Shown: positions 18,310 through 27,366 of the stretch, in pieces
Layout of the letters: each line of letters opens with the position of its first letter
Numbering within the stretch: the stretch's first letter is position 1
NCBI RefSeq assembly: GCF_002845275.2
Contig: NZ_CP088149.1
Location: 1,341,501 to 1,405,500 of the forward strand
Direction: 5' to 3'
From: Pseudomonas sp. S06B 330
GTDB taxonomy: Bacteria; Pseudomonadota; Gammaproteobacteria; Pseudomonadales; Pseudomonadaceae
Length of the DNA: 64,000 nucleotides
Notes under the pieces: model-generated
Told to the model about the DNA's origin: nothing
The model's input: only the letters and a program-made list of their open reading frames with translations
Database searches by the model: none
Translations under genes and position numbers: made by a program

Positions 18310-18887
18310 GATGAAAATAATCCGTTGAAGCCGAGAAACGCCAAGGCCATCACGCCGGCTCCGATCAGTTGTACAGGCAGGCCGCGAAAGCTGCGGGCAA
18401 TAGCTTCGTTGTCGCTACGTTCACGCAAGTCGGCGAACAGGCTCAGGGCCAGCCAGAAGCCCAGCCCGCCACCCAGGCTCCAGGCCAGGGTCTGCAGGAT
18501 GTCATACCCCCCTTCAGTGACCTGTAGGCTCAAGCCTAGCAGTGCCACATTAGCTAGCAGTAGTGGCGTCAGCCCCTTGAAGGGCCACGCAGGTAGGGCG
18601 CGCGATAGCAGTCCTAGCAACGGCTCGATCAGCAGCACGCACAGCGGCAAAAGGACGAACAGGCGTAGGTAGTCAAGCTGCAGGGGGAGCAGGAGGTAGC
18701 GGTAAAGCAGCTGCCCGAGGTTGCAGACCAGTACCAGTAATACCAGCGTTGCCAGGCCCAGCGCATGCAGTCGGCGACGCTCGTCAGCCGCTGACGTTTG
18801 CAGGGCTGGGTCGATTGCCAATCCGTGATGCAGGATCAGGTTGTTGACCAGCGCGGCGCTGATCAGGGCCAGGATGAATTCGCTCAT
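18306..18887 (-). CDS. rnfA: Divergent RnfA/RsxA-like membrane subunit
   Basis: RnfA is a six-helix inner-membrane subunit and the first gene of this operon. The 193-residue product keeps LVNNLIL at residues 13-19, LATLVLLVL and the C-terminal [11 protein letters not shown]. However, the two motifs whose Cys bind the [2Fe-2S] centre in Nqr and Rnf are changed: GLC is GLA (Ala24), and TNC is ANV. Together with rnfE this removes three of four ligands. The start at 18887 follows GGAGGTGCAC-type sequence in the correct orientation only weakly; an ATG at 18899 is possible. Confidence 0.85.
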   Translation of the reverse strand: MSEFILALISAALVNNLILHHGLAIDPALQTSAADERRRLHALGLATLVLLVLVCNLGQLLYRYLLLPLQLDYLRLFVLLPLCVLLIEPLLGLLSRALPAWPFKGLTPLLLANVALLGLSLQVTEGGYDILQTLAWSLGGGLGFWLALSLFADLRERSDNEAIARSFRGLPVQLIGAGVMALAFLGFNGLFSS

Positions 18888-18945
18888 GGAGGTGCACATT
18901 GCCGGGGCTGTTCGCCATTATCCGGCAATGAGGCGAGGATGAGAA

Positions 18946-18971
18946 CGCCCCGGACGCAATCGTCCGGGGCG
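18946..18971 (-). terminator. Terminator of metG
   Basis: A perfect hairpin CGCCCCGGACG / CGTCCGGGGCG with loop CAAT lies seven bases after the metG stop on the minus strand. The following U-run is short (TTCT). Confidence 0.75.
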
Positions 18972-18977
18972 AGGGCG

Positions 18978-21017
18978 TTACTTGATGCGCTGACCAGGCT
19001 TGGCGCCGCTGTCAGGGCTGAGCAGGTAGATTTCTTCACCACCAGGGCCAGCAGCCATGACCATCCCTTCGGAGATGCCAAAGCGCATTTTGCGTGGCTT
19101 GAGGTTGGCGATCATCATGGTCAGGCGACCTTCGAGCTTGGCCGGATCCGGGTAGGCTGACTTGATGCCGGAGAACACGTTGCGCTGCTCGTCACCGATG
19201 TCCAGGGTCAGGCGCAGCAGTTTGTCGGCACCTTCAACGGCTTCAGCCTTGAGAATCAGCGCTACGCGCAAGTCGACGGCAGCGAAGGTGTCGAAGTCGA
19301 TTTCGGCAGACAGTGGATCTTTGCTCAGTTCGCCGTTGCCGGTCACCACGGAGGTTTGGCTGGCGGCCAGGTCTTCCTTGCTGGCGGCGGTCATGGCTTC
19401 GACCTTGGCCGGGTCGATACGGCTCATCAGCGCCTTGAACGGGTTCAACTGGTGATTGCTCAGGCGAGTCTGGTGATCGTTCCAGGTCAGCGGCGCAACG
19501 TTGAGGAACGCCTCGGCGTCAGCGGCCAGCAACGGCAGTACCGGCTTGAGGAAAATCACCAGTTGGCGGAACAGGTTGATGCCCTGGGCGCAGATGGCCT
19601 GGACCTCATCCTGCTTGCCTTCCTGCTTGGCCAGCGACCACGGTGCCTTGTCGGCGATCCAGGCGTTGGCGCGGTCGGCCAGCCCCATGATCTCGCGCAT
19701 GGCGCGGGCGAAGTCGCGACCTTCATAGGCTTCGGCGATGCCTGGCGCAGCGGCCAGGAAGGCTTCGGTCAGCTCTGGCGCGGCATCGCCAGCGACCATC
19801 ACGCCATCGTTGCCCTTCTGGATGAACCCGGCGCAACGGCTGGCAATGTTGACTACCTTGCCGACCAGGTCGGAATTGACCTTCTGGACGAAGTCTTCCA
19901 GGTTCAGGTCGAGGTCGTCGACGCCGCGGCCGAGCTTGGAAGCGTAGTAGTAGCGCAGGTATTCCGGCGACAGGTGGTCAAGGTAAGTGCGAGCCTTGAT
20001 GAAGGTGCCGCGGGACTTCGACATCTTCGAACCGTTGACGGTCAGGTAGCCATGGACGTTGATCGCGGTCGGCTTGCGGTAGCCGGCGCCTTCAAGCATG
20101 GCAGGCCAGAACAGGGCATGGAAATTGACGATGTCCTTGCCGATGAAATGGTACAGCTCGGCGTTAGAGTCCTTGTTCCAGAACGCATCGAAGTCCAGTT
20201 CCGGACGACGGGCGCACAGGTTCTTGAAGCTGGCCATGTAGCCGATCGGCGCGTCCAGCCAGACATAGAAGTACTTGCCTGGCTCGTCAGGGATTTCGAA
20301 GCCGAAGTACGGCGCGTCACGGGAGATGTCCCATTCCTGCAGGCCGGCATCCAGCCACTCGGCGATCTTGTTGGCCACGGCGTCCTGCAGGGTGCCGCTG
20401 CGGGTCCACTGCTGGAGCATGGCCTGGAAGTCGGGCAGCTTGAAGAAGAAATGCTGGGAGTCCTTGAGCACCGGGGTGGCACCGGAAATCGCCGACTTGG
20501 GGTTCTTCAGCTCGGTGGGCGCATAGGTGGCGCCGCACTTTTCACAGTTGTCGCCGTACTGGTCTTCAGCGGCGCACTTGGGACAGGTGCCTTTGATGAA
20601 ACGGTCGGCCAGGAACATTTTTTTGTCCGGGTCGAAATACTGAGTGATCGAACGGGTAGCAATGTGCCCGGCATCACGCAGCTTGAGATAGATCTGGCTC
20701 GACAGCTCGCGGTTTTCCTCGGCGTGGGTCGAGTGGAAGTTGTCGAAATCGACCAGGAAGTCGGCAAAGTCCCCGCTGTGCTCAGCCTGGACGGCGGCAA
20801 TCAGTTGCTCAGGGGTGATCCCTTCCTTTTCGGCGCGCAGCATGATGGCCGAGCCATGGGCGTCGTCGGCACAGACGTACACGCACTGGTTGCCACGATG
20901 CTTCTGGTAGCGCACCCACATGTCTGTCTGGATGTACTCGAGCATATGGCCAAGGTGAATGGAACCATTGGCATAGGGCAGGGCGCTGGTTACGAGAATC
21001 TGACGTGGCTCGGACAT
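18978..21017 (-). CDS. metG: Methionyl-tRNA synthetase
   Basis: MetG charges tRNA(Met) with methionine. The class I HIGH motif appears as HLGHMLEY near residue 22, the zinc knuckle as CPKC...CEKC at about residues 145-161, and KMSKS as [11 protein letters not shown] near residue 333. The C-terminal EMAP-like tRNA-binding domain (about residues 575-679) has [11 protein letters not shown] and [16 protein letters not shown] and serves dimerisation. The 679-residue length is normal. The gene is divergent from apbC and ends in a hairpin. Confidence 0.98.
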   Translation of the reverse strand: MSEPRQILVTSALPYANGSIHLGHMLEYIQTDMWVRYQKHRGNQCVYVCADDAHGSAIMLRAEKEGITPEQLIAAVQAEHSGDFADFLVDFDNFHSTHAEENRELSSQIYLKLRDAGHIATRSITQYFDPDKKMFLADRFIKGTCPKCAAEDQYGDNCEKCGATYAPTELKNPKSAISGATPVLKDSQHFFFKLPDFQAMLQQWTRSGTLQDAVANKIAEWLDAGLQEWDISRDAPYFGFEIPDEPGKYFYVWLDAPIGYMASFKNLCARRPELDFDAFWNKDSNAELYHFIGKDIVNFHALFWPAMLEGAGYRKPTAINVHGYLTVNGSKMSKSRGTFIKARTYLDHLSPEYLRYYYASKLGRGVDDLDLNLEDFVQKVNSDLVGKVVNIASRCAGFIQKGNDGVMVAGDAAPELTEAFLAAAPGIAEAYEGRDFARAMREIMGLADRANAWIADKAPWSLAKQEGKQDEVQAICAQGINLFRQLVIFLKPVLPLLAADAEAFLNVAPLTWNDHQTRLSNHQLNPFKALMSRIDPAKVEAMTAASKEDLAASQTSVVTGNGELSKDPLSAEIDFDTFAAVDLRVALILKAEAVEGADKLLRLTLDIGDEQRNVFSGIKSAYPDPAKLEGRLTMMIANLKPRKMRFGISEGMVMAAGPGGEEIYLLSPDSGAKPGQRIK

Positions 21018-21173
21018 GGGGGCTCGGCTACTTTTTTCGGCTACTTGAGATGAAACGGTGATCGGCCACTATAAAACGCCGGGAAATTTATTTCACCCCA
21101 TGGACGTATCTGTGGATGTTTCGCGGGTTAGCATAGTGGCCTGTTTTACTCAGTCTTTATCACGGGAGTCTCC

Positions 21174-22268
21174 ATGAGTGCCGTCACTCGCGCAGCCGTC
21201 GAAGCCGTTCTTCGCCAGTACACCGACCCTTACCTGAACCTGGACCCCGTCAGCGCCGGCTGTGTGCAGGCAATCGATATCCAGGGCGAGCAGGTCAGTG
21301 TCCAGTTGCAACTCGGTTATGCGGCCGGTCTGTTCAAAAATGGCTGGGCGCAGGTGCTGCAAACCGCCATCGAAGGTATCGACGGGGTTGCCTCGGCGCG
21401 CGTCGATATCAATTGCGTGATCGCCGAGCATAAGGCGCAGGCGCAAATCCCTGGCCTTGCCAACGTCAAGAACATCATTGCCGTGGCTTCGGGTAAGGGC
21501 GGTGTGGGCAAGTCTACGACGGCGGCCAACCTGGCCCTGGCCCTGGCCCGTGAAGGGGCGCGGGTGGGGATTCTCGATGCCGACATCTATGGCCCGAGTC
21601 AGGGCGTGATGTTTGGCATCCCTGAGCGTACGCGTCCACAGATTCGCGACCAGAAGTGGTTCGTACCCCTCAAGGCGCACGGTGTGGAGGTCATGTCGAT
21701 GGCCTTCCTGACCGATGACAACACGCCGATGGTCTGGCGTGGGCCGATGGTTTCCGGGGCGTTGTTGCAATTGGTCACCCAGACGGCCTGGGACAACCTG
21801 GATTATCTGGTCATCGACATGCCGCCAGGCACCGGTGACATTCAACTGACCCTGGCGCAGAAAGTGCCGGTGGCAGGTTCAGTGATCGTTACCACCCCGC
21901 AGGACTTGGCGCTGATCGACGCCAAGAAAGGCGTGGAGATGTTCCGCAAGGTCAATATCCCGGTGTTGGGCGTGGTCGAGAACATGGCCGTGCATATCTG
22001 CTCTAACTGTGGCCACGCCGAGCATCTGTTTGGCGAAGGGGGGGGGGAGAAGTTGGCATCGCAATACGATGTCGAGTTGCTCGCCTCGCTGCCGCTGTCG
22101 ATGTTGATTCGCGAGCAAGCCGACAGCGGCAAGCCAACGGCCATTGCCGAGCCGGAAAGCCAGATTGCCATGGTCTATCAGGAACTGGCCCGTCAGGTAG
22201 GGGCGCGAATCGTGTTGCAGGAAGCGGCGGCGCCGGCAATGCCGAATATCACTATCAGCGAAGATTGA
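21174..22268 (+). CDS. apbC: Iron-sulfur cluster carrier protein ApbC (Mrp family)
   Basis: ApbC is a cytoplasmic P-loop ATPase that delivers [4Fe-4S] clusters. An N-terminal MIP18-like domain covers residues 1-80, the deviant Walker A is ASGKGGVGKSTTAAN near residue 105, switch motifs follow in IDMPPGTGDIQLT near 205, and the cluster-binding pair CSNCGH is near residue 277. The 364 residues are typical. A run of ten G residues at 22038-22047 encodes the Gly stretch in FGEGGGEKLA and is prone to slippage. Confidence 0.96.
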   Translation: MSAVTRAAVEAVLRQYTDPYLNLDPVSAGCVQAIDIQGEQVSVQLQLGYAAGLFKNGWAQVLQTAIEGIDGVASARVDINCVIAEHKAQAQIPGLANVKNIIAVASGKGGVGKSTTAANLALALAREGARVGILDADIYGPSQGVMFGIPERTRPQIRDQKWFVPLKAHGVEVMSMAFLTDDNTPMVWRGPMVSGALLQLVTQTAWDNLDYLVIDMPPGTGDIQLTLAQKVPVAGSVIVTTPQDLALIDAKKGVEMFRKVNIPVLGVVENMAVHICSNCGHAEHLFGEGGGEKLASQYDVELLASLPLSMLIREQADSGKPTAIAEPESQIAMVYQELARQVGARIVLQEAAAPAMPNITISED

Positions 22269-22275
22269 GGTGATG

Positions 22276-22349
22276 CTTTCGCTGGCAAGCCAGCGCCCAC
22301 AGGTTGTGCCCGCACGGGGCCTTGTGGGCGCTCGCTTGCCAGCGATGGG
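22276..22349. repeat. REP-like inverted repeat after apbC
   Basis: TCGCTGGCAAGCCAGCGCCCACA is matched by TGTGGGCGCTCGCTTGCCAGCGA across a short G/C-rich spacer. The sequence type (CTGGCTTGCCAGCGA next to TGTGGG) is common in intergenic repeats of pseudomonads. Confidence 0.7.
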
Positions 22350-22376
22350 CTGCCAGGCAGCTTGAAATCGAGGCAT

Positions 22377-22412
22377 AAAAAAAGCCCCGCCTGTTAAGGG
22401 CGGGGCTTTTTT
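22377..22412. terminator. Bidirectional terminator, apbC / csp
   Basis: AAAAAAAGCCCCGCC / GGCGGGGCTTTTTT with a seven-base loop lies 19 bases from the csp stop and serves both converging genes. Confidence 0.93.
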
Positions 22413-22430
22413 CAAGCTGTAAAGCGGAAG

Positions 22431-22640
22431 TTAGATAACTTCTACTTCTTCAGCCTGCATGCCTTTCTGACCGCGGGTAGCGATGAAAGAGACCGCTTGG
22501 CCTTCTTTCAGGCTCTTGAAGCCGTCAGCCTTGATGGCTTTGAAGTGTACGAACAGGTCGTCACCGGATTGTGGGGTGATGAAGCCGAAGCCTTTTTCAT
22601 CGTTGAACCACTTAACGGTACCGGTTTGGCGATTGGACAT
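22431..22640 (-). CDS. Cold shock domain protein, CspA/CapB type
   Basis: This is a 69-residue single cold-shock domain that binds RNA and single-stranded DNA. RNP1 is KGFGFIT and RNP2 is LFVHF, with VKWFN at the start. It ends in EEVEVI. GGAGACA precedes the ATG at 22640. A long untranslated leader is plausible in the 350-base gap upstream, as is usual for csp genes, but I cannot show it. It could be cspA or capB; the copies in Pseudomonas are hard to tell apart. Confidence 0.95.
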   Translation of the reverse strand: MSNRQTGTVKWFNDEKGFGFITPQSGDDLFVHFKAIKADGFKSLKEGQAVSFIATRGQKGMQAEEVEVI

Positions 22641-22990
22641 GGTCTGTCTCCTTGGACAAAGTTAACTACGACTCAGGAAACGCCCTGGCCGAGACTGAGT
22701 GCAAAGAGGCAGAAAATTCATGAAGATGGGTTGATCGAAATCTTGCATCAGGTAGATATTCTCAGTGACACGTGCAGCACAGTGGCGTCACCTTAACCCT
22801 TTTTCCAGAACGTGCCAATGGTCTTGTTCAGCTTTCGCATAAATCATGACTGACGGTGCTATCACTCTCCCTGAAGGCCCCGTCATACGCGGATTCGACG
22901 CCTGGCGGTGCATTGAACTTTGAACCGGACGCCGGGCCCGGTAAGATGCGCTTCAGATTTTCTTCACCTCGTTATTTCAGGACACCCGCC
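22641..22990. other. Divergent intergenic region csp / dcd
   Basis: This 350-base gap holds the csp promoter and probably its leader on the minus strand, and the dcd promoter on the plus strand. The part next to csp is AT-richer. I see no small gene and no clear palindrome. Confidence 0.4.
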
Positions 22991-23557
22991 ATGAGCATCA
23001 AATCGGACAAGTGGATTCGCCGCATGGCGCAGGAACACGGCATGATCGAGCCGTTCGTCGAGCGCCAGGTGCGCGGTGAGAGCGACAACCGGCTGATCTC
23101 CTTCGGCGTTTCCAGCTACGGCTACGACGTACGCTGCGCCGACGAGTTCAAGGTGTTTACCAACATCAACTCGGCCACCGTCGATCCGAAAAACTTCGAC
23201 GCCGGCAGCTTTGTCGACGTGAAGAGCGACGTTTGCATCATCCCGCCGAACTCCTTTGCCCTGGCCCGCACCGTTGAGTATTTCCGCATTCCGCGCAACG
23301 TCCTGACCATCTGCCTGGGCAAGAGCACCTATGCCCGTTGCGGCATCATCGTCAACGTCACCCCGCTGGAACCGGAGTGGGAAGGCCATGTGACCCTGGA
23401 ATTCTCCAATACCACCACCTTGCCGGCGAAGATCTACGCTAACGAAGGCGTGGCACAGATGCTGTTCCTCGAATCCGACGAAGAGTGCGAAGTGTCCTAC
23501 AAGGACCGTGGCGGCAAATACCAGGGCCAGCGCGGCGTTACCCTGCCACGTACCTGA
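22991..23557 (+). CDS. dcd: dCTP deaminase
   Basis: Dcd converts dCTP to dUTP for thymidylate synthesis. The 188-residue trimeric enzyme shows the motifs [18 protein letters not shown] near residue 37, [11 protein letters not shown] near 110 and the catalytic Glu in [18 protein letters not shown] near residue 130. The ATG at 22991 begins the family N-terminus [13 protein letters not shown]; the frame extends upstream to 22856 but without family sequence. It is monocistronic. Confidence 0.96.
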   Translation: MSIKSDKWIRRMAQEHGMIEPFVERQVRGESDNRLISFGVSSYGYDVRCADEFKVFTNINSATVDPKNFDAGSFVDVKSDVCIIPPNSFALARTVEYFRIPRNVLTICLGKSTYARCGIIVNVTPLEPEWEGHVTLEFSNTTTLPAKIYANEGVAQMLFLESDEECEVSYKDRGGKYQGQRGVTLPRT

Positions 23558-23656
23558 GCCGACGAAACGCGGGAATTCTTGCCCGCCGGCGGACTCTAAT
23601 GTGTTGAACTGATTCGCCAGGCAATAGGCCTGGCGGATGTCGCCCAGGAGCCGCCG

Positions 23657-23887
23657 ATGAAACTCGACCCGTCCATCAGTGCCAAGCTGGCCGTGTTGCA
23701 GCCCAATAGTGTTGGGGTGTTGGCTTGGTCGTTGCTGGCCCACCCGCACCCACATATCGCTCAGGTTGGCGGGATTCCGGGTCAACCCGATCCGGATACG
23801 CCCGATCAGCCACCACCTAACGAACAGCCCACCGAGCCGGGTGAGCCGACCTTGCCGGACGAAGCCCCGCCGGCTCCAGTGGCCTGA
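23657..23887 (+). CDS. Small proline-rich hypothetical protein
   Basis: This is a 76-residue protein of unknown function. The first 40 residues have hydrophobic stretches (KLAVLQPNSVGVLAWSLLA), and the rest is rich in Pro, Glu and Asp (PDPDTPDQPPPNEQP). A clear CAGGAG ribosome site lies six bases before the ATG, which supports translation. It is convergent with the M14-type peptidase gene and 99 bases after dcd. I recognise no domain. Confidence 0.6.
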   Translation: MKLDPSISAKLAVLQPNSVGVLAWSLLAHPHPHIAQVGGIPGQPDPDTPDQPPPNEQPTEPGEPTLPDEAPPAPVA

Positions 23888-23908
23888 CGTTCCCTTGGCC
23901 CAGTATGC

Positions 23909-25024
23909 TCAAGGCGACAACAGGTAACCGCTGCGATACGCCTCACGCCCTGCGACATGAGCGATGACCATGCCGGCGGTAGCCATGCGTCGCAGTGATC
24001 GGGCATACATCAAACCCGGCTGGACGTTGCGCACTGGGGTCACGCGATCATTAAGCGGGTCGATGACCTCGGCGATCAGCTGGCCTGCTTCCAGGTACTG
24101 TCCCGGCTTGGCGTGAAAGACCAGCAAACCGCCCAGAGGCGTGGCCACAGGCTCCACCCCGGCGAGCGGGGTGGCCGGGTAGGCCAATGCAGGCAGGCTG
24201 GCGGCCTGGCCTTCAATGGCGCCGTACTGGGTCAGATAGTCCAGAATGGCCGCGCAATCCTTTTCTGCCAGCGGGTGGCTGACATCCCCTTGGCCGCGCA
24301 GCTCGACGGTGACCGAAAAGCTGCCCTGAGGGATCGGGAACTGTTTGCCGAAGCGCTGCTGCAATTGCCACCAGACCAGGGTGAAACACTCATCGAAGGA
24401 CTGGCCGCCGGAGTCGGTGGCCAACAGACTGGCCTGGGTGCCGAGATAACATGCCAACGGCTCGACCTGAGGCCAGGCTTCGGGGGTGGTGTAAAGGTGG
24501 GCGACGGCGTCGAAGTCGCAATGCAGGTCCAACACCATTTCGGCGTCGCAGGCCAGGCGCTGCAGGGTCAGGCGTTGCGATTGCAGCGGGGTGCGCGCCG
24601 GTTGCGCGTCCAGAGCACGGCGCAAACATTCGCGGATCAAGGCCACGTTGTGCACCGGGTCTTGGGTGAGGTGGGCTTCGATCTGATCGCCGATCGAATC
24701 GCTCAGGTCGACAAAATTACGGTTGAAGTTCTCACCGCTTTGCAGCTCGAAGCGGCCCAAAGGCACATCCATCAGCACTTGTTCGAGGCCGACCGGGTTG
24801 GCGATGGGCACCAGGACGATTTCACGGCGCAACACGCCGTGGGCTTCGAGTTCGCTCAAGCGTTGCTTGAGGTGCCAGGCGACCAGCATGCCGGGCAGTT
24901 CGTCGGCGTGCAGTGAGGCCTGAATGTAGATTTTGCCGGCGCCCCGGGGGCCGAAATGGAAACTATGGATCTGGCGGGCAATGCCTGGAACCGGTGCCAG
25001 AATGTCGTGGGTCGAGTGATGCAT
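23909..25024 (-). CDS. Succinylglutamate desuccinylase/aspartoacylase family zinc hydrolase
   Basis: This is a zinc-dependent M14-type deacylase of 371 residues. Zinc ligands are visible in ASLHADELPG near residue 42 (His-x-x-Glu) and LDLHCDFD near residue 145. FNRNF and the C-terminal SVTVELRGQGDV with a catalytic Glu near residue 248 complete the site. The last 90 residues contain a biotinyl-lipoyl-like fold (GLLVFHAKPGQYLEAGQLIAEV). It lacks the length and context of AstE. The substrate is an N-acyl amino acid or peptide in principle. I chose the ATG at 25024 (MHHSTHDILAP). Confidence 0.85.
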   Translation of the reverse strand: MHHSTHDILAPVPGIARQIHSFHFGPRGAGKIYIQASLHADELPGMLVAWHLKQRLSELEAHGVLRREIVLVPIANPVGLEQVLMDVPLGRFELQSGENFNRNFVDLSDSIGDQIEAHLTQDPVHNVALIRECLRRALDAQPARTPLQSQRLTLQRLACDAEMVLDLHCDFDAVAHLYTTPEAWPQVEPLACYLGTQASLLATDSGGQSFDECFTLVWWQLQQRFGKQFPIPQGSFSVTVELRGQGDVSHPLAEKDCAAILDYLTQYGAIEGQAASLPALAYPATPLAGVEPVATPLGGLLVFHAKPGQYLEAGQLIAEVIDPLNDRVTPVRNVQPGLMYARSLRRMATAGMVIAHVAGREAYRSGYLLSP

Positions 25025-25131
25025 ATCAGTCCTAGTGGGTCGGTCCTGGGGGAGCCAGACTACGCCGGCGGGCATGATGATATAAGCATAAAGTTGCCCC
25101 GCGCGCAGGTTGTCGCTCCCCTTCTACCCTG

Positions 25132-27180
25132 TCAGTAACGCGCATCCACCGGTTTACCGCCGTTGGGCCAGTCCTTGACCTTGTCGGGGAAATCCGGGCG
25201 CGGTTGCTGGGAGAACCAAGCGGCGACATCCACGGCCTCCTGGTCACTCAAGCCACCCTGGCCAAGGGGAAAGCGTTCGTGAAAGCCAATGGGCATGTTG
25301 CGTTTGACGAACGCGGCAGCGGTATAGGTGCGCGCCATACCGGCACCGATGTTGAAGGACTGCTCACCCCATAGTGGCGGAAACACCAGGCTCCCATCGG
25401 CGCGAGCCAGACCTTCACCGTTGGCGCCATGGCATACCGCACACTGCTTGGCGTAGACCTGCTCACCGTTGGCCAGGTCCGGCTTGATGGCGGGGTCGAT
25501 CTTGCCCACTCCACGCCCGGCCACTTTATCGCCGGGTTGCGTGTTGTTCTTCATCCACTCGAAATAGGCAACCATGGCCTGCATGTCGGCTGATTGTGGC
25601 GCAAGCGGTGTGCCGTTCATCGAGCGTCGGAAGCAACCGTTGATGCGTTCTTCCAGGGTGATGACCTTGCCGGCGCGTGGTGCGTAACCAGGGAAAAACG
25701 CTGACACGCCAACGAACGGCGAACCGTCGGCCACGGTGCCAGCGTTGAGGTGACAGCTGGTGCAGTTCAACGCATTGCCGACATTGTCCGGCAGCAACGC
25801 CTTGGTTTGCAGGTGCAGACGCATGCCGCGGATGACCTGGTCGGCATTGGTGGCAGCGAGCAGGTCGGCCAGGCGCGGGGTCTCAAAAGCGCTGGAGTCG
25901 GTGGTCTGTGGATTGAGTTGACCGCGCAGTCTCCTCACTTGCTGCGCCGTGACAGCCGCGCTGTCGTTACCCCAGCGGCTGCGCACGAAGCTGAGGATTT
26001 CGGCGATTTCCTGATCCGACAAACGGGCAAAGCCAGGCATGGTGTAGACCCGCAAATGGGTAGCGGTTTGCGCGGTTTCCCAGCCGGTCAGGGTGATGTG
26101 CAGCAGGGACGTCGGGTCACTGGAGGCAATGCTCGGATTACCGGCCAGTGGCGGGAACATGCCAGGCACGCCACCACCATCGGGGCGGTGGCAGTCGCTG
26201 CAAAATTGGGTGTAACCCAGCCCGCCACGGCTGCTGAACAGGTCGGCGGCAGGCGCCGCTGGCGTCAGTGCAACCGCAGGCATGGGCAAGTCGTCGTCGC
26301 TCGGCGGTAGAGACTTGAGATAACTGGCGATGGCCGTCAGGTCCGCATCACTGAAATGTTGGGTGCTGTGATGAATCACGTCGGCCATGTTCCCAGACAC
26401 CGTGGCGAAGCGGTTTTGCCCGGTTTTGAGCAGTTCTACGGTGTCTGGCACCGTCCATAGGTTACGCAAGCTCAGCGCACGCCAATGTTCGACGGTTTCC
26501 CCAGCAAGGAAGTGCTTGCCGCTGCTGCCAGCATCGCTCATGGCCTTTTCCTGGAAGGCGATACCACGCGGGGTATGACAGGCGCCACAATGGCCCAGAC
26601 CCTGGACCAGATAGGCGCCGCGGTTGATCAAAGGGTCGCGGTTCGGGTCGGGCTCGAAAGGCTGGTTGTCGAGGAACGCCCAGTTCCACAGCGCCAGCCC
26701 CCAGCGCATGTTGAATGGCCAGCTCATGTCGGCGGCCTGATTGGGCTGGCTGATCGGTGCCACGTCTTGCATCAGGTAGGCGTACAGCGCGCGCATGTCC
26801 GTTTCGCTCATTTTCGCGTAGGACGGGTAGGGCATCGCGGGGTAAAGCTGGGTGCCATCAGCACTCACGCCTTCGCGCATGGCGGAGTCGAACTGCTCGA
26901 AGCTGTAACGACCGATACCGGTTTCCGGATCCGGGGTGATGTTGCTCGAGTAGATCGTGCCCATGGGCGTTTTAAGTTGCAGGCCGCCGGCCATCAGTGC
27001 ACCTTGCGGGGCGGTGTGGCAGGCGATGCAGTCCCCGAGTTGGGCCACGTAGCGGCCACGTTCGAGCAGCGTCTGGTTGGCAGGTTCAGCCGCTGCCGTG
27101 TCTGGCTCGCTGGCGTAAAGGGCGGGTATCAGCAGCAGCGTGGTGGCGCACAGGGCCAGACGCGAAAGAACAGAAGCCAT
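25132..27180 (-). CDS. Five-haem cytochrome c, AdhB-like part joined to a TsdA-like part
   Basis: This is a secreted 682-residue multihaem cytochrome with a signal peptide ending near ALYAS. Haem motifs are CIACH at residue 51, CGACH at 198, CSDCH at 327, CTSCH at 473 and CAVCH at 580. The first three and their spacing match the triple-haem subunit of membrane alcohol/gluconate dehydrogenases. The rest resembles thiosulfate dehydrogenase TsdA: CTSCHLNAGT, PFVGVSAFFPGY and LEERINGCFRRSMNG, with Cys516 at the place of the unusual haem-ligating Cys of TsdA. No dehydrogenase partner gene is adjacent. The gene is monocistronic. Confidence 0.85.
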   Translation of the reverse strand: MASVLSRLALCATTLLLIPALYASEPDTAAAEPANQTLLERGRYVAQLGDCIACHTAPQGALMAGGLQLKTPMGTIYSSNITPDPETGIGRYSFEQFDSAMREGVSADGTQLYPAMPYPSYAKMSETDMRALYAYLMQDVAPISQPNQAADMSWPFNMRWGLALWNWAFLDNQPFEPDPNRDPLINRGAYLVQGLGHCGACHTPRGIAFQEKAMSDAGSSGKHFLAGETVEHWRALSLRNLWTVPDTVELLKTGQNRFATVSGNMADVIHHSTQHFSDADLTAIASYLKSLPPSDDDLPMPAVALTPAAPAADLFSSRGGLGYTQFCSDCHRPDGGGVPGMFPPLAGNPSIASSDPTSLLHITLTGWETAQTATHLRVYTMPGFARLSDQEIAEILSFVRSRWGNDSAAVTAQQVRRLRGQLNPQTTDSSAFETPRLADLLAATNADQVIRGMRLHLQTKALLPDNVGNALNCTSCHLNAGTVADGSPFVGVSAFFPGYAPRAGKVITLEERINGCFRRSMNGTPLAPQSADMQAMVAYFEWMKNNTQPGDKVAGRGVGKIDPAIKPDLANGEQVYAKQCAVCHGANGEGLARADGSLVFPPLWGEQSFNIGAGMARTYTAAAFVKRNMPIGFHERFPLGQGGLSDQEAVDVAAWFSQQPRPDFPDKVKDWPNGGKPVDARY

Positions 27181-27366
27181 TGCATATTCCTTTAATCACC
27201 CGGCCTGGGGTTGTCCCCTGGGCAGTGGCGCGCAATCGTTTTTATGATTCATCAGGCAGCACTAAAGACGAAGCTCGTCTGAGTTTCGTTGTAGAGCAAT
27301 TGCTCACAGGTGCAGTTGATTTGGATCATCGCAGCCGGCATTGCACCGGCTGCGGGGGAAGGGTCG

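Noticed and set aside
19356..21053. 565-codon open frame on the plus strand, antisense to metG
   Set aside because: It lies wholly over metG in a GC-rich codon pattern, and its translation shows no family motifs or ribosome site. It is a shadow of metG codon usage.
22276..22349. CRISPR-like repeat
   Set aside because: Only two arms of an inverted pair exist; there are no regularly spaced direct repeats or spacers.
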